The translations under genes and the position numbers were made by a program. The notes beneath the pieces are model-generated. The model worked only from the letters and a program-made list of their open reading frames with translations, had not been told where the DNA came from and did no database searches. From positions 1 to 62,650 of IMG/VR virus record IMGVR_UViG_3300020196_000034: DNA of 62,650 nucleotides; one strand, written 5' to 3'. Below, one piece after another: positions 20,534-29,360 of the stretch. Source of the stretch: a virus. Each line of letters starts with the position of its first letter. Position 1 is the stretch's first letter.

Positions 20534-22438
20534 TTATTCTTGACTACATTTAATTTGCATATTGAATATTGTTCTATCTAGTGGGGAAAATGCCAATACT
20601 ATTAATTCAAGATTTTCTGTTTCTTTATTAATTTTAAAAGAAGCACCTGATTTCATTATAGAACCATATCTACCTATGTTATCCGCAATACTTCCTGAAT
20701 TTATTATGTCATCGGTTATTTTTTCCGCTTCAGCATCACCATTTTTAAATATATCTTTTACGTTTAACTTACCACCCTCAGATTTAATCGCCGCATTAAT
20801 ACTTTCTAATAAACCATCTTCACGTTTATAGATTATTAATTCACCAACAAAATTTCTTACAATGTTTTCCATTTGACTATAATCGTTATCACCATCAGCT
20901 AAAGATTTTTTAATCTTTTCTTTTGTTGTTTTTGATTGTAACGGTAACATTTTTTTTCTTTCTGGAATACTTAGCGCAATTTGTCTATATTCTGTATTAT
21001 AAACATCCCCCATAAATCCACTAAAGAATTCTTGATCTCCATATCTAACATAAAATGCGTCAGGAACTACTAATGAATCAAATGCGATTGTTATAACATC
21101 ACCAGCACCAGCAGGAAAACTACTTTTAACTGTTGCCGCAACAAAATTATTTTGTTTTGTTCCTCTAGCACCTTCTTTTTTATACTCTTGATTACATTTT
21201 ATTGGGGGTTTAGGTGTAATACAATTACACGCATCCTCTGTTGGTTTTATTTTACCTTCTGGACAATCACATTTTTCAGTTTTTTCATTATATGTCATCC
21301 CATCAGGACATTTACATTCACCATTTTCATCACGTTTCATACATTTAGGGCAACCACACTCACAATTTTCATCAGGAGATTTCTTACCTGCCTTATCACA
21401 AAAACATTTACCGTCTACTTTATATAACCCTTTTTTACATTCACATTCTCCGTCCTCTTCTAACCTTTCCATACAATCAGGACAAGGTTCTTTTTCTTTG
21501 GTTTTACATAAACAACCTTCTTTAATTTGTTCAGGAGGACATTCACATTGTTTAGTTTCTTCGTTATATGTCATACCTTCAGGACATTTACAATTACCAG
21601 AATCATCTTTTTCCATACAAGGATCAGGACAAGGTTCTTTAAGAGTATAACACACATTTGCGGTTACCGCAACTATTTGTCCAGGATTAAGTTTTCCTGT
21701 AGCGATTAACGTCCTCCAATACTCATCAACATTATCTTTAGTATATAAACTACCCCCCTCAATATATTTAGGTTCGGTGGTTGGATCTAATTTTATACCA
21801 TAAGTTTTTCCATGTTTTTCTAAAGTTTCTTTAATTACGGCAAATAAATTCTCTGCCCTTTTTCTAGCCAATTTTTGATTGGTGGCTTGATCACCTTTAT
21901 ATTGGGATTTAGGTAATTTTTTACCACTAAAAGGTTTAAATTCAAATTGTGTACAAACACCACCATATTTCCTATCTGGAGGTATTTCCCATTTTTTACA
22001 ATAGTCATTATCAAATTGGGGTTCTACAGGTCCACCATAAAAATTACTAGCAAAACCTTGTAACGTAATATCTCTTATATACATTGTACCACTATCCAAT
22101 GCTTCTTGGTATTCAGGATTGGCACTAACAACTTTTCTAAGTTCTATTATAAAATTTTCTACTGCTTTTGATCCTGTAGGGACATCTACCACAAATCTTC
22201 CCGTAGCTTTCACAAAAAAACAATCATTTTTATCTGCAGTTTTTTGACCACCTTCTGATGATGATTTAGTATCTTGATTTTGTTCAGGTTTATCTGCTGC
22301 AGGTTTATCTGTTGCAGGTTTATCACTACTCTTATTTATATTGGGTTGTGATGAGGTACTCACTTCCATAATGTATGAACCCTTATCATACACCATCAAA
22401 TTTTTCATCCTTTGTAATTCCTCAAATAAATTCCTCAT
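20534..22438 (-). CDS. Putative packaged protein: targeting peptide, OmpA-like domain, EGF-like Cys repeats
   Basis: Residues 1-25 (MRNLFEELQRMKNLM, ending YIME) resemble the basic amphipathic N-terminal peptides found on other proteins here, with an I-x-E site at 23-25. A Lys/Pro/Asp linker with three near-repeats of DKPA follows. Residues about 85-265 fit an OmpA-like pattern: IRDITLQGFAS, then NQKLARKRAENLFAVIKETL. Residues about 270-410 are a chain of Cys modules in which CKCPEGMTYNEETKQCECP and CKCPDGMTYNEKTEKCDCP are near-copies, as in EGF-like or trypsin-inhibitor-like domains. The C-terminal 220 residues are unassigned. If packaged, it would be delivered to the envelope, where an OmpA-like domain could bind peptidoglycan. 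Packaging is inferred. Confidence 0.65.
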   Translation of the reverse strand: MRNLFEELQRMKNLMVYDKGSYIMEVSTSSQPNINKSSDKPATDKPAADKPEQNQDTKSSSEGGQKTADKNDCFFVKATGRFVVDVPTGSKAVENFIIELRKVVSANPEYQEALDSGTMYIRDITLQGFASNFYGGPVEPQFDNDYCKKWEIPPDRKYGGVCTQFEFKPFSGKKLPKSQYKGDQATNQKLARKRAENLFAVIKETLEKHGKTYGIKLDPTTEPKYIEGGSLYTKDNVDEYWRTLIATGKLNPGQIVAVTANVCYTLKEPCPDPCMEKDDSGNCKCPEGMTYNEETKQCECPPEQIKEGCLCKTKEKEPCPDCMERLEEDGECECKKGLYKVDGKCFCDKAGKKSPDENCECGCPKCMKRDENGECKCPDGMTYNEKTEKCDCPEGKIKPTEDACNCITPKPPIKCNQEYKKEGARGTKQNNFVAATVKSSFPAGAGDVITIAFDSLVVPDAFYVRYGDQEFFSGFMGDVYNTEYRQIALSIPERKKMLPLQSKTTKEKIKKSLADGDNDYSQMENIVRNFVGELIIYKREDGLLESINAAIKSEGGKLNVKDIFKNGDAEAEKITDDIINSGSIADNIGRYGSIMKSGASFKINKETENLELIVLAFSPLDRTIFNMQIKCSQE

Positions 22439-22457
22439 AAATTAATTATAATTTTTT

Positions 22458-22488
22458 TTGGCAGTTAAAAAAATAAATATTATATTTG
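22458..22488 (+). promoter_or_regulatory. Bacteroidota-type promoter of the metzincin gene
   Basis: TTG at 22458-22460, a 20-base spacer and TATATTTG at 22481-22488 match the TTG-N19/20-TAnnTTTG promoter of Bacteroidota. Transcription would start near 22495, after the upstream in-frame ATG at 22486, so the ATG at 22510 is the start. Confidence 0.7.
22472..22480 (-). promoter_or_regulatory. ATATTTATT motif, divergent to the metzincin promoter
   Basis: The ATATTTATT variant in sense orientation 33 bases before the ATG at 22438. It lies inside the spacer of the opposite-strand promoter, so both directions could not be initiated at once. Confidence 0.3.
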
Positions 22489-22509
22489 TTATATAAATAC
22501 TTAACAACT

Positions 22510-23067
22510 ATGAAAAAAATACTTTTATCACTATTAATTTTAAATAGTATCTCTTGTTTTTCTCAAGAAAATTTTACCAAAATTGAATTTGATAATGCCA
22601 CTCATTATGGTGAAAAATGGAATACAGACATAAAATTATTTCTTTACGGTAATTATACTCAAGAAAACTATGAAACTGTGGTAAGTACCGTAAAAGAATT
22701 TAATTCTCTTATGGAATCAATAAAAATAACAATTGTTGATGATATCAATAAATCTAACTCTGTAATATATTTTACTTCAGATGATGAATTCATAAAATTA
22801 TTTGATTGGAGTTCAAAAGATGTAAAAAATTCTACTGGAATAACATACATATATCACGCTGGTAAAAAAATAGTCAAATGTAGAACTCATATAGATATTA
22901 TAGAGTGTGGTAAACATAAATGTACTCCGATAACCATAAGACACGAAATGTTCCATATTTTAGGTTTTTGCCATCAAGAAAATGAGAAAAATACTATTTT
23001 AAAAAGTAAAAGCGTTGATATGACAGAAAGGGATAAAGAAATGATTTCCTTATTATATAAAAAATAA
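22510..23067 (+). CDS. Secreted metzincin-type zinc metalloprotease (own cassette)
   Basis: The protein has 185 residues from ATG 22510. Residues 1-19 (MKKILLSLLILNSISCFSQ) are a signal peptide with the FSQ-type end common in Bacteroidota. C16 might make it a lipoprotein, although the lipobox is poor. The zinc motif HExxHxxGxxH is complete: H145, E146, H149, G152 and H155 in HEMFHILGFCHQ. The ending MTERDKEMISLLY is like that of matrixins. Four other Cys could form disulphides outside the cytoplasm. It is one of the few plus-strand genes, with its own promoter and terminator between two minus-strand blocks, the layout of a moron gene. It probably cleaves a protein in the periplasm or outside the cell; the substrate is unknown. 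Host-derived origin is likely. Confidence 0.8.
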   Translation: MKKILLSLLILNSISCFSQENFTKIEFDNATHYGEKWNTDIKLFLYGNYTQENYETVVSTVKEFNSLMESIKITIVDDINKSNSVIYFTSDDEFIKLFDWSSKDVKNSTGITYIYHAGKKIVKCRTHIDIIECGKHKCTPITIRHEMFHILGFCHQENEKNTILKSKSVDMTERDKEMISLLYKK

Positions 23068-23089
23068 AAGTCGGAGAAATCCGACTTTT
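23066..23089. terminator. Bidirectional intrinsic terminator
   Basis: A perfect 10-bp stem AAAAGTCGGA / TCCGACTTTT with a GAAA loop has T-rich sequence on both sides. It overlaps the metzincin stop codon (23065-23067) and lies 2 bases beyond the stop of the convergent DUF5522 gene, so it serves both. Confidence 0.9.
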
Positions 23090-23091
23090 AT

Positions 23092-23304
23092 TTACTTTAT
23101 AAAAGTATTACCTTTTAAATGTTTAGGTTCGTAAGGACAATGTTTACAACCACTACCACAACAACTACCTCTTCTTTTATGATACTCTTCAGTCATCACT
23201 ATCCTACCTTGATTATCATAATAAAATTCATTTGGTTGTAGTTTAGGTTCAAATTCTCTTACATATAGTTGTTGGATCCAATCTTTTGACGCACCTACAT
23301 TCAT
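23092..23304 (-). CDS. DUF5522-like small Cys-rich protein
   Basis: This 70-residue protein has the DUF5522 pattern: FYYDNQGRIVMTEEYHKRRG followed by CCGSGCKHCPY (C48, C49, C53, C56). In cellular genomes this family is found mainly in Bacteroidota; the four Cys probably bind a metal or an iron-sulphur cluster. Its function is not known. It lies 86 bases downstream of the class II ribonucleotide reductase gene on the same strand, with a stem-loop between them, and ends at a bidirectional terminator. It was probably taken from a host and may be co-expressed with the reductase. Confidence 0.8.
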   Translation of the reverse strand: MNVGASKDWIQQLYVREFEPKLQPNEFYYDNQGRIVMTEEYHKRRGSCCGSGCKHCPYEPKHLKGNTFIK

Positions 23305-23331
23305 TATTAATTGTTTTTTCTTTGATTATAG

Positions 23332-23361
23332 AACGCTAACAATACTTGATATGTTAACGTT
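23332..23361 (-). other. Stem-loop between nrdJ and the DUF5522 gene
   Basis: A 10-bp stem with one G-U pair on the minus-strand RNA (AACGTTAACA / TGTTAGCGTT) and a 10-base loop. No U-run follows, so it is more likely an RNA-stability or translational element than a terminator. Confidence 0.5.
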
Positions 23362-23390
23362 ACATCATTACCCCATTTAACATCCATAAC

Positions 23391-25250
23391 TTAAACAATT
23401 TCACAAGCTCCTCCTGCACAAGCAACCTCACCAGAAAGATTAGTATTATCTTGTAATTCAATTACCTTAGATAAATCTACAGATGATAAAGATTTCATCA
23501 TATTTTCATAAGTTTCTTTATCACAATCTTCAAAAGGTGCTTGTTGGTAAGTTCCTCCGTTATACGGTAAAACAGATAAACCATTATAGAATTTTCTATT
23601 AGTCCACATCCATTCACCAGCCAATTCCCAATCTTCTTCTTTTAAAGAAATTGTTGCAGATACATTATGAGTATTTTGCCCACCTCTATGTCCTGGCTTA
23701 ATCCATTCTTGTGAAACTTTTTTAACTCTTTCTAATAAATCAAAAGGAGATTCATACCTCAAAATAGATCCCTCTGGTGATTTTTGCGGTATCGATATAA
23801 CTGCAGTATCATGAGGTCTAAAAATTTCGTCTTCTATCAATTCAGGATGATTAATAGAAAGGTATGTGTAAATAGCTTCATTTTTACCCACTCTTATTCT
23901 TCTAACATAATAATCATTATGCCAAGCATGTATACCTGATGAAGTACCCAAAACTAATGATGATGTCCCTGATGGTTTAACTGTAGTAGTTCTAGCTGCA
24001 GAATTAATCCCTATTAATTTTGCAACTCTTTCGTTTTCTTCTTTAACCGCTTCAGACGCAGCTTTCATATCATAACCTAAAACTACACCAGATCCAATAC
24101 CTGTCATACCTACACCAATAAGTGCATCCTTTTCAGTAGTTCTTTTCCATACATCTCTTAAATAATGGAAATCAGTATAACCAGCCTGTAATGTTCCAAT
24201 AAACGCCGCCCCTTTAACTCTTTTTTCAAAATCTTCTTGTGATTCAATACCTGAAGCGTTTACCTCACATAAATTACAGAACTGATATGGTCTTAAACCT
24301 ATCTCACAACAAGGATTAGTTCCCCAATCTTTATCATTTGAAAAATAAATTCCTGGTTCACCTGCCCCACTTAATTCAATTCTTTTCCATAGATCCAAAA
24401 AGAATTCTTTTGTAACTTTATGTCTTAATAAAACTGCCGAATTATTTGCTCTACCTCTTTGTGGATTCAATTCCCACCAATTTCCAGACTTACAAGAAAT
24501 CATTTCATTATCATCCGCTGAGAATAAACTAATTAATGCAGCTCTACGGATACCCCCTGCCAATACTGCGTCCGCAATATGACATATAATATCGTGAGTT
24601 TCAATAGGTGTTAATTTTTCACCATCATTTTTAGAATCTAATACTTTTTTAATATTATGTATACAATCTTTTAAAGGTTGAGGTCCAGGTGCCTTACCAC
24701 CTGAAGTAACTAATAACGCCCCTTTTTGTCTAATATCAGAATAGTCAAATATAGGTGTAGATGATTTTACACCAAAATAAGATTCAACTAATAATTTAAT
24801 TGCATCTGCCCAACCTTCAATCGAATCACTAATAAGGTATCTTCTTTTTCTATCAGGATTAGGTTTTCTAATCTCAGGTAATTTTTCTACGTGATGTTTT
24901 TGAACTGAATACCCTACACCAGTACCACCTAACAATAAAAACATTGTTTCAGAAAATGCGTCAACGTGATCAATAGGTAAATATGCGCAATTATATACCC
25001 TATTAGGTGATATCTCTATTGGTTTACCTCCAAATTGTAAACTTCTCATTGATGGTAATATTTTTTTATCATACACTAATTTATATACCTCTTCAATTTC
25101 ATCTTTAATATTAGGGTATTTTTTTTGATGCATTTCTTTGTTTCTAGTGACTAATTCTTCCCAACTCTCCCTTCTGTTTTTTTCTGGTAAGAATTTTGCA
25201 TATTTCATATAAACTGTAATGTCAGACAAAATTCTGTTTGATAATTCCAT
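23391..25250 (-). CDS. nrdJ: Adenosylcobalamin-dependent (class II) ribonucleotide reductase
   Basis: This 619-residue protein reduces ribonucleotides to deoxyribonucleotides for phage DNA synthesis. Residues of the monomeric class II enzyme are visible. C88 in NRVYNCAY would be the first redox Cys. C314 and E316 in TNPCCEIGL are the thiyl-radical Cys and catalytic Glu. C325 in QFCNLCEVN would be the redox partner. The C-terminal swinging pair C611/C616 is in ACAGGACEIV. It is shorter than the Lactobacillus enzyme (about 740 residues). A second Cys (C315) replaces the usual Gly after the radical Cys. It needs no separate beta subunit but depends on host cobalamin. It stands after the helicase in the replication block, upstream of DUF5522. 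Confidence 0.9.
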   Translation of the reverse strand: MELSNRILSDITVYMKYAKFLPEKNRRESWEELVTRNKEMHQKKYPNIKDEIEEVYKLVYDKKILPSMRSLQFGGKPIEISPNRVYNCAYLPIDHVDAFSETMFLLLGGTGVGYSVQKHHVEKLPEIRKPNPDRKRRYLISDSIEGWADAIKLLVESYFGVKSSTPIFDYSDIRQKGALLVTSGGKAPGPQPLKDCIHNIKKVLDSKNDGEKLTPIETHDIICHIADAVLAGGIRRAALISLFSADDNEMISCKSGNWWELNPQRGRANNSAVLLRHKVTKEFFLDLWKRIELSGAGEPGIYFSNDKDWGTNPCCEIGLRPYQFCNLCEVNASGIESQEDFEKRVKGAAFIGTLQAGYTDFHYLRDVWKRTTEKDALIGVGMTGIGSGVVLGYDMKAASEAVKEENERVAKLIGINSAARTTTVKPSGTSSLVLGTSSGIHAWHNDYYVRRIRVGKNEAIYTYLSINHPELIEDEIFRPHDTAVISIPQKSPEGSILRYESPFDLLERVKKVSQEWIKPGHRGGQNTHNVSATISLKEEDWELAGEWMWTNRKFYNGLSVLPYNGGTYQQAPFEDCDKETYENMMKSLSSVDLSKVIELQDNTNLSGEVACAGGACEIV

Positions 25251-25264
25251 TTTTTAATAGTTTT

Positions 25265-25330
25265 TTAATTTTTTTTATTATTAATTTTTGGTGTGTAAAT
25301 TCCTATATGACTTAATTTGTAACTCATCAT
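25265..25330 (-). CDS. Possible 21-residue ORF between helicase and nrdJ
   Basis: A very short frame (MMSYKLSHIGIYTPKINNKK and one more residue) fills most of the 98-base gap between the helicase and nrdJ genes. Start and stop are well formed and the A-rich leader resembles that of real genes here, but the length gives no statistical support. It could be a leader peptide or chance. Confidence 0.2.
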   Translation of the reverse strand: MMSYKLSHIGIYTPKINNKKN

Positions 25331-25348
25331 TTTTTTATTTTTTTTACT

Positions 25349-26731
25349 TTAATTAAGTGATTCTCTTTTTTTGTTTAAAGTTTCTTGTATAAAATTAGAA
25401 TCTTTTTTCTTAGACAATTTATCATGTTCTAATAACGTTATATCTCTACTATCACTAGTATCAATAACTAATGTACCATTATCAAATAAAATGTCTTCAA
25501 ATACAACACCGTCTTTACCAAATCTAGATTTAAGTATAGCTAAAGTAGCTCTTCCTTGTTCTTTTTGATCCAATGTTTTAGCTGCCGATAAAATAAAATG
25601 CCCAATCTGTCCTTTTTTAATAGAACCACCCATCATATTTGCCTCTACTAATTCCGCACCAATAGCACTTCTGTTACCTTGTACTGCAGTCCATCCTGCC
25701 ACCCCTAATTCAGATACCATAGTTTCAAATTGTCTCATTACATTACCTTCACCACTAAATTCATCTTTAAATTGTTTATTTGGCTGAACACAGTCAATGT
25801 AATCTAAGAAAATAACATCAGGTTTAATACCATTAGAAATTAATTTTTTAAGATATTGTCTAATATGTGGTATTGTTGTCCCATCACTAGGCATTCTTTT
25901 TAAAATTAAATTTCCAGGTAATTCTTGAAAATTAGATAACTTTTGTTCTACTTCATCACTTCTGTCTTCTAATTCACTCAAAGGTACTTCAGTAAAACAT
26001 GTGTAATGTTTTCTTTGAATAACTTCTGTAGTATCCTCAAAGAATATTTGTACAACATTTTTACCCATCTTAAATGCAGTATTTGCCATTCTAGTCATCA
26101 ATGTAGTTTTACCTACACCAAACGCCGCCAAAATAACTCCTATCTCACCTTTTGATAAACCTCCACCCATTAAATTATCTATACCAATTAATCCTGTTGG
26201 GATAGGGTTTCTAAAATCCGCAGATAAAACGTTTTTAATTCCGTGAAAAACATCCACACCATTGTCTTTTTCTGTACCCACAGTTATAGCTTGTTTAACT
26301 ATTTCTTCACACTCATCATATCTATCAAAATCTCCAGTATCTAAAATTTTCTGAATTTTTAAAGTAGCCTTCTTAAGCTCTTGTTGTTTGCAAAACTTAA
26401 TGGCAACGTCTTGTGTGTGTAAACAATCCTTATTATCTGAATCTTTAACTTCTTTAATTAACTCATTTGCTGACTCTCTGGTAATTTCTCTTCTTACTTC
26501 TGTTTTAACAAGGTTAAAGATGGTATCATAAGACGGTATGGTTTCATATTTTTCATAGTAGTTTTTAACACTAGCAACAACTAATCTCATATATTCATTA
26601 TCAAAATAATTTGGGTCAATTATTGAAATAATACTTTCTGAAAATTTTTGATCCTCTATTAATTGTTTTACTAGTTTTATTTGGAAACTATATCCTAAAT
26701 AACCTAAATTAGAACTTTCATTTTTCGCCAT
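25349..26731 (-). CDS. Replicative DNA helicase, DnaB/T4 gp41-like
   Basis: This 460-residue protein unwinds DNA at the phage fork. Residues 1 to about 150 are helical and fit the N-terminal collar domain of DnaB-type helicases. The RecA-like motor has a Walker A GVGKTT at 205-210 (AAFGVGKTTLMTRM) and a Walker B ending at D310 (PDVIFLDYID). The sensor segment WTAVQGNRSA and arginine-bearing LAILKSRFGKDG follow, as in gp41/DnaB. It sits directly downstream of a small unknown gene and the 5'-3' exonuclease, and upstream of nrdJ. No primase domain is fused and no primase gene is seen in the window. Confidence 0.88.
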   Translation of the reverse strand: MAKNESSNLGYLGYSFQIKLVKQLIEDQKFSESIISIIDPNYFDNEYMRLVVASVKNYYEKYETIPSYDTIFNLVKTEVRREITRESANELIKEVKDSDNKDCLHTQDVAIKFCKQQELKKATLKIQKILDTGDFDRYDECEEIVKQAITVGTEKDNGVDVFHGIKNVLSADFRNPIPTGLIGIDNLMGGGLSKGEIGVILAAFGVGKTTLMTRMANTAFKMGKNVVQIFFEDTTEVIQRKHYTCFTEVPLSELEDRSDEVEQKLSNFQELPGNLILKRMPSDGTTIPHIRQYLKKLISNGIKPDVIFLDYIDCVQPNKQFKDEFSGEGNVMRQFETMVSELGVAGWTAVQGNRSAIGAELVEANMMGGSIKKGQIGHFILSAAKTLDQKEQGRATLAILKSRFGKDGVVFEDILFDNGTLVIDTSDSRDITLLEHDKLSKKKDSNFIQETLNKKRESLN

Positions 26732-26738
26732 AACGTTT

Positions 26739-27236
26739 TTAGATTTGGTTATTAATAAATATCTTAGTTAAGTCATAATCACCATAATTTTTTGTATAAT
26801 TTTTTTGACTTAATCCTATTTGTATGATTTCAATGATTTTAGGTATAATTTTTCTTATATCTACATCATATCTTACTTTTGGTGGAAAATCATTTCCTGT
26901 GAAAATCTTTTTAATTATTACTCTATTATTGATTTTTATTTGGAAAGTAAAAAAATCTTCATTTTCGTAAATGTCTCTCACTCCATATTCTTCATTGTTA
27001 TTATTTTCTGCAAAATAACTATAATATTTATACAAATACTCATAAGTATTGTTTTTAAAATGTAATTTAATTACATTTACTACATCATCTATTACATCTT
27101 TTAAATCTAAAGAACTTAAACTTTCTCTATTAAAATTTTTTATTGGGAAATTCCTTCCAACAATAGGATTACCGTTAATCATAAATAAGAATTCATATGG
27201 GTAACTTTGATAACTATTTTTCATATTTGTATTCAT
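26739..27236 (-). CDS. Unknown protein in the replication block (165 aa)
   Basis: Family not recognised. It is a small soluble protein rich in Asn, Tyr, Ile and Lys, without membrane segments or Cys. The ATG overlaps the TGA of the exonuclease gene (ATGA), so the two are translationally coupled, and it ends 7 bases before the helicase. A Met at residue 5 is an alternative start. Coupling between an exonuclease and a helicase suggests a replication accessory role, for example a loader, but no sequence motif supports that. Confidence 0.75.
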   Translation of the reverse strand: MNTNMKNSYQSYPYEFLFMINGNPIVGRNFPIKNFNRESLSSLDLKDVIDDVVNVIKLHFKNNTYEYLYKYYSYFAENNNNEEYGVRDIYENEDFFTFQIKINNRVIIKKIFTGNDFPPKVRYDVDIRKIIPKIIEIIQIGLSQKNYTKNYGDYDLTKIFINNQI

Positions 27237-28276
27237 TTTAAACTGTTATAATATTTTTTTTCTTTTTTTATTAATGAAAGAAATGGTTGTAGAAAATTTA
27301 AATACCCATCTTGTCCTCCAGGTATTGCCATCATTAAACCATCTTCCATCATCATTTTAATTACATTTTTAATTTCTCTACCTTCAGGATCAATTGTTGT
27401 TGACATTAAATAATCTAAATCTGATTTTGTGTTTTCTGTTATGATAGGGTTACTTAAATCAATTATCTTTTGATTTATTTCAAATATATTTTCTTTTTGT
27501 TTACCCTTAGTCACTTTATTTATGATATTATCTAACGATTTTAAATTACTTTTTCTATCTTTTTGTATATCTTTAATTTTACTAAAAATATATTCCAATG
27601 TCAAAGTTTTTTCTTTAATTTCGGGAAAAAATTTCAATAAAGTTTTTTCACTTACACCTGTGATACCTTTTATATTATCACTAACATCACCAGATATGAT
27701 TTTAATTAGTTTTAAATTAGTATAGTGATGATTAAAATGTTCTAAATAATTATCTTTAGTAACTATCCTTTTTAAATTAATTACGTAAATACCAACTCTT
27801 TCTCCAATTAGTTGACACATATCTCTATCATTAGTCATTATAACAACTTTTTCATCATCTGAAATGTTTTTTATATAATAACCGATTAAATCATCTGCCT
27901 CAACAATATCATCACTATATTGTCTAATAAACAATTCCTCACAGTAAAATTTAACTCTTTCTTTTTGTAGGTATAATTCTATTTCTGATGGTGGTTGATC
28001 ATTATAAAAATCTTTATCTCTATTTGATTTATAATCTTCATAAATGTCATACCTTAACCTACCGCTAAATTGTCCATCCCAAAACACATATACTTTATCA
28101 AACTTATATTCATTTATAAGTTTTCTAATCATAGTAAGGAATTGAAAAATACCGCCTATGTGAGTATCTTTATAATAAAGATCTTTTGCTCCATGATAGG
28201 CGGTTTTTATTAACGAATCTCCGTCTACAATAAGTGTTTTTTGAAATGTTTTTGTTTTTCTATTTGGGATTTTCAC
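27233..28276 (-). CDS. 5'-3' exonuclease / RNase H of the T4 Rnh-FEN family
   Basis: This 347-residue protein should remove RNA primers and flaps during lagging-strand synthesis. The acidic metal-binding residues of the family are all visible: D18 in LIVDGDS, D67 in VFWDG, E126, D128 and D129 in VEADDLIGYY, D150 and D152 in MTNDRDMCQLIG, and D197 and D200 in ISGDVSDNI. The last leads into the helix-hairpin-helix GITGVSEKT. The C-terminal 120 residues are less clear. It is encoded 25 bases after the UvsX-like gene and ends with TGA overlapping the next start. Confidence 0.88.
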   Translation of the reverse strand: MKIPNRKTKTFQKTLIVDGDSLIKTAYHGAKDLYYKDTHIGGIFQFLTMIRKLINEYKFDKVYVFWDGQFSGRLRYDIYEDYKSNRDKDFYNDQPPSEIELYLQKERVKFYCEELFIRQYSDDIVEADDLIGYYIKNISDDEKVVIMTNDRDMCQLIGERVGIYVINLKRIVTKDNYLEHFNHHYTNLKLIKIISGDVSDNIKGITGVSEKTLLKFFPEIKEKTLTLEYIFSKIKDIQKDRKSNLKSLDNIINKVTKGKQKENIFEINQKIIDLSNPIITENTKSDLDYLMSTTIDPEGREIKNVIKMMMEDGLMMAIPGGQDGYLNFLQPFLSLIKKEKKYYNSLK

Positions 28277-28301
28277 AAACCATCATTTAATGGTTAAACA
28301 G

Positions 28302-29351
28302 TCAATCATCAGAATAATCAACAGGAGATTCTATAAAGTTCTCCTCAACAACATCAAATGAATCCTCATCACCAACAGTATCAAACACTTCTGCCCAATA
28401 ATCTTTGTTTTCTGATTTGTAATCATCAATTGATTTTTTATCATCCTCTATAAATCCGTGTGTAGTTGCTAATATTTTATTATCGGCATAACCTAAACCA
28501 TTCATATGATTTTTATGGATACCTACTTTTGTTCTAATCGCAAAATTAACTTTTCTACCTTTATTAGTGGCAGAAAGTTTAGAAACTCCAGAACTTTTTT
28601 GGTTGCCAAATAAGAATACTAATGCACAAGAAAGATAAATAGAATTACCTCCTTTTGGTTGAATAGTAGGTTGTCCGAATGGATTATCAGGTAATGCCAC
28701 CCAAGGCTGATTTACAAAAATCATAGTATTAGTATAAGGAAAACTTTCTTTTCTCGAAGAAGTAATTCTTTGAGCTAAACCCATACCCCATTTTTCTGAA
28801 ATAACTCTTGCAGTATGTTGATTACCTCCTTTACCTTCAAAACTCATTTGACAAGGGATTGTACCTATTGAGTCCCATAAAAATACTATATCATAAGGAA
28901 TTTCTCCACTTTTTTGGGCATCCAATACTTCAGTTACATAATGAAAAGCTTGTTCAATATAATCAAACCCTAACTTATATAAAAGAAAACCGTCCCAATA
29001 TGCACTAACTTCTCCAGTTTTTTCATCTACCTCTTCAATATATTCAGCATCTAAACCCATTTGTTTAGCATGTTCAAAACTAAATTTTTGTTCAGTAATT
29101 ATAAAAACAGGTAAAACATTTTTTTTCTGCGCATCTACCGCAGTTTTAATAAGTGCAGTTGTTTTACCAGTGTCCGAATGACCTAAAAGCATGTTTATCT
29201 GACCCATAGCAGGACCTGGTAATCCTGTAGACTTTTGGAAAGCTTCCCCTAGATCAAAGTATTTTTGTTCTTTATATTTATCACTAGAGGAAAACTTTTT
29301 TCTAATAGATGAAAAATCAGAAGCTTTTTTCTTTAATGGTGTTTTAGACAT
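28302..29351 (-). CDS. uvsX: RecA-like recombinase, T4 UvsX-like
   Basis: This 349-residue protein should form filaments on single-stranded DNA and drive strand exchange for recombination-dependent replication and repair. The Walker A is GHSDTGKT (57-64), and the catalytic Glu is in ITEQKFSFEHA. The Walker B is DIVFLWDSIGTI, and the DNA-binding loops fall around NQPWVALPDN and KGGNSIYLS. The C-terminus is acidic, as in UvsX. It lies 9 bases after the gp32-like gene, the natural partner protein on ssDNA. No UvsY-like mediator was recognised nearby. Confidence 0.9.
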   Translation of the reverse strand: MSKTPLKKKASDFSSIRKKFSSSDKYKEQKYFDLGEAFQKSTGLPGPAMGQINMLLGHSDTGKTTALIKTAVDAQKKNVLPVFIITEQKFSFEHAKQMGLDAEYIEEVDEKTGEVSAYWDGFLLYKLGFDYIEQAFHYVTEVLDAQKSGEIPYDIVFLWDSIGTIPCQMSFEGKGGNQHTARVISEKWGMGLAQRITSSRKESFPYTNTMIFVNQPWVALPDNPFGQPTIQPKGGNSIYLSCALVFLFGNQKSSGVSKLSATNKGRKVNFAIRTKVGIHKNHMNGLGYADNKILATTHGFIEDDKKSIDDYKSENKDYWAEVFDTVGDEDSFDVVEENFIESPVDYSDD

Positions 29352-29360
29352 GTTTTATTA

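Noticed and set aside
21152-21427. 91-codon plus-strand ORF with membrane-like Phe/Thr/Ile sequence
   Set aside because: It is the antisense of the Cys/Lys-rich repeats in the 634-residue gene, which explains the hydrophobic look.
22486-22509. Longer start for the metzincin gene
   Set aside because: The upstream ATG at 22486 overlaps the -7 element and precedes the expected transcription start; the later ATG gives a clean signal peptide.
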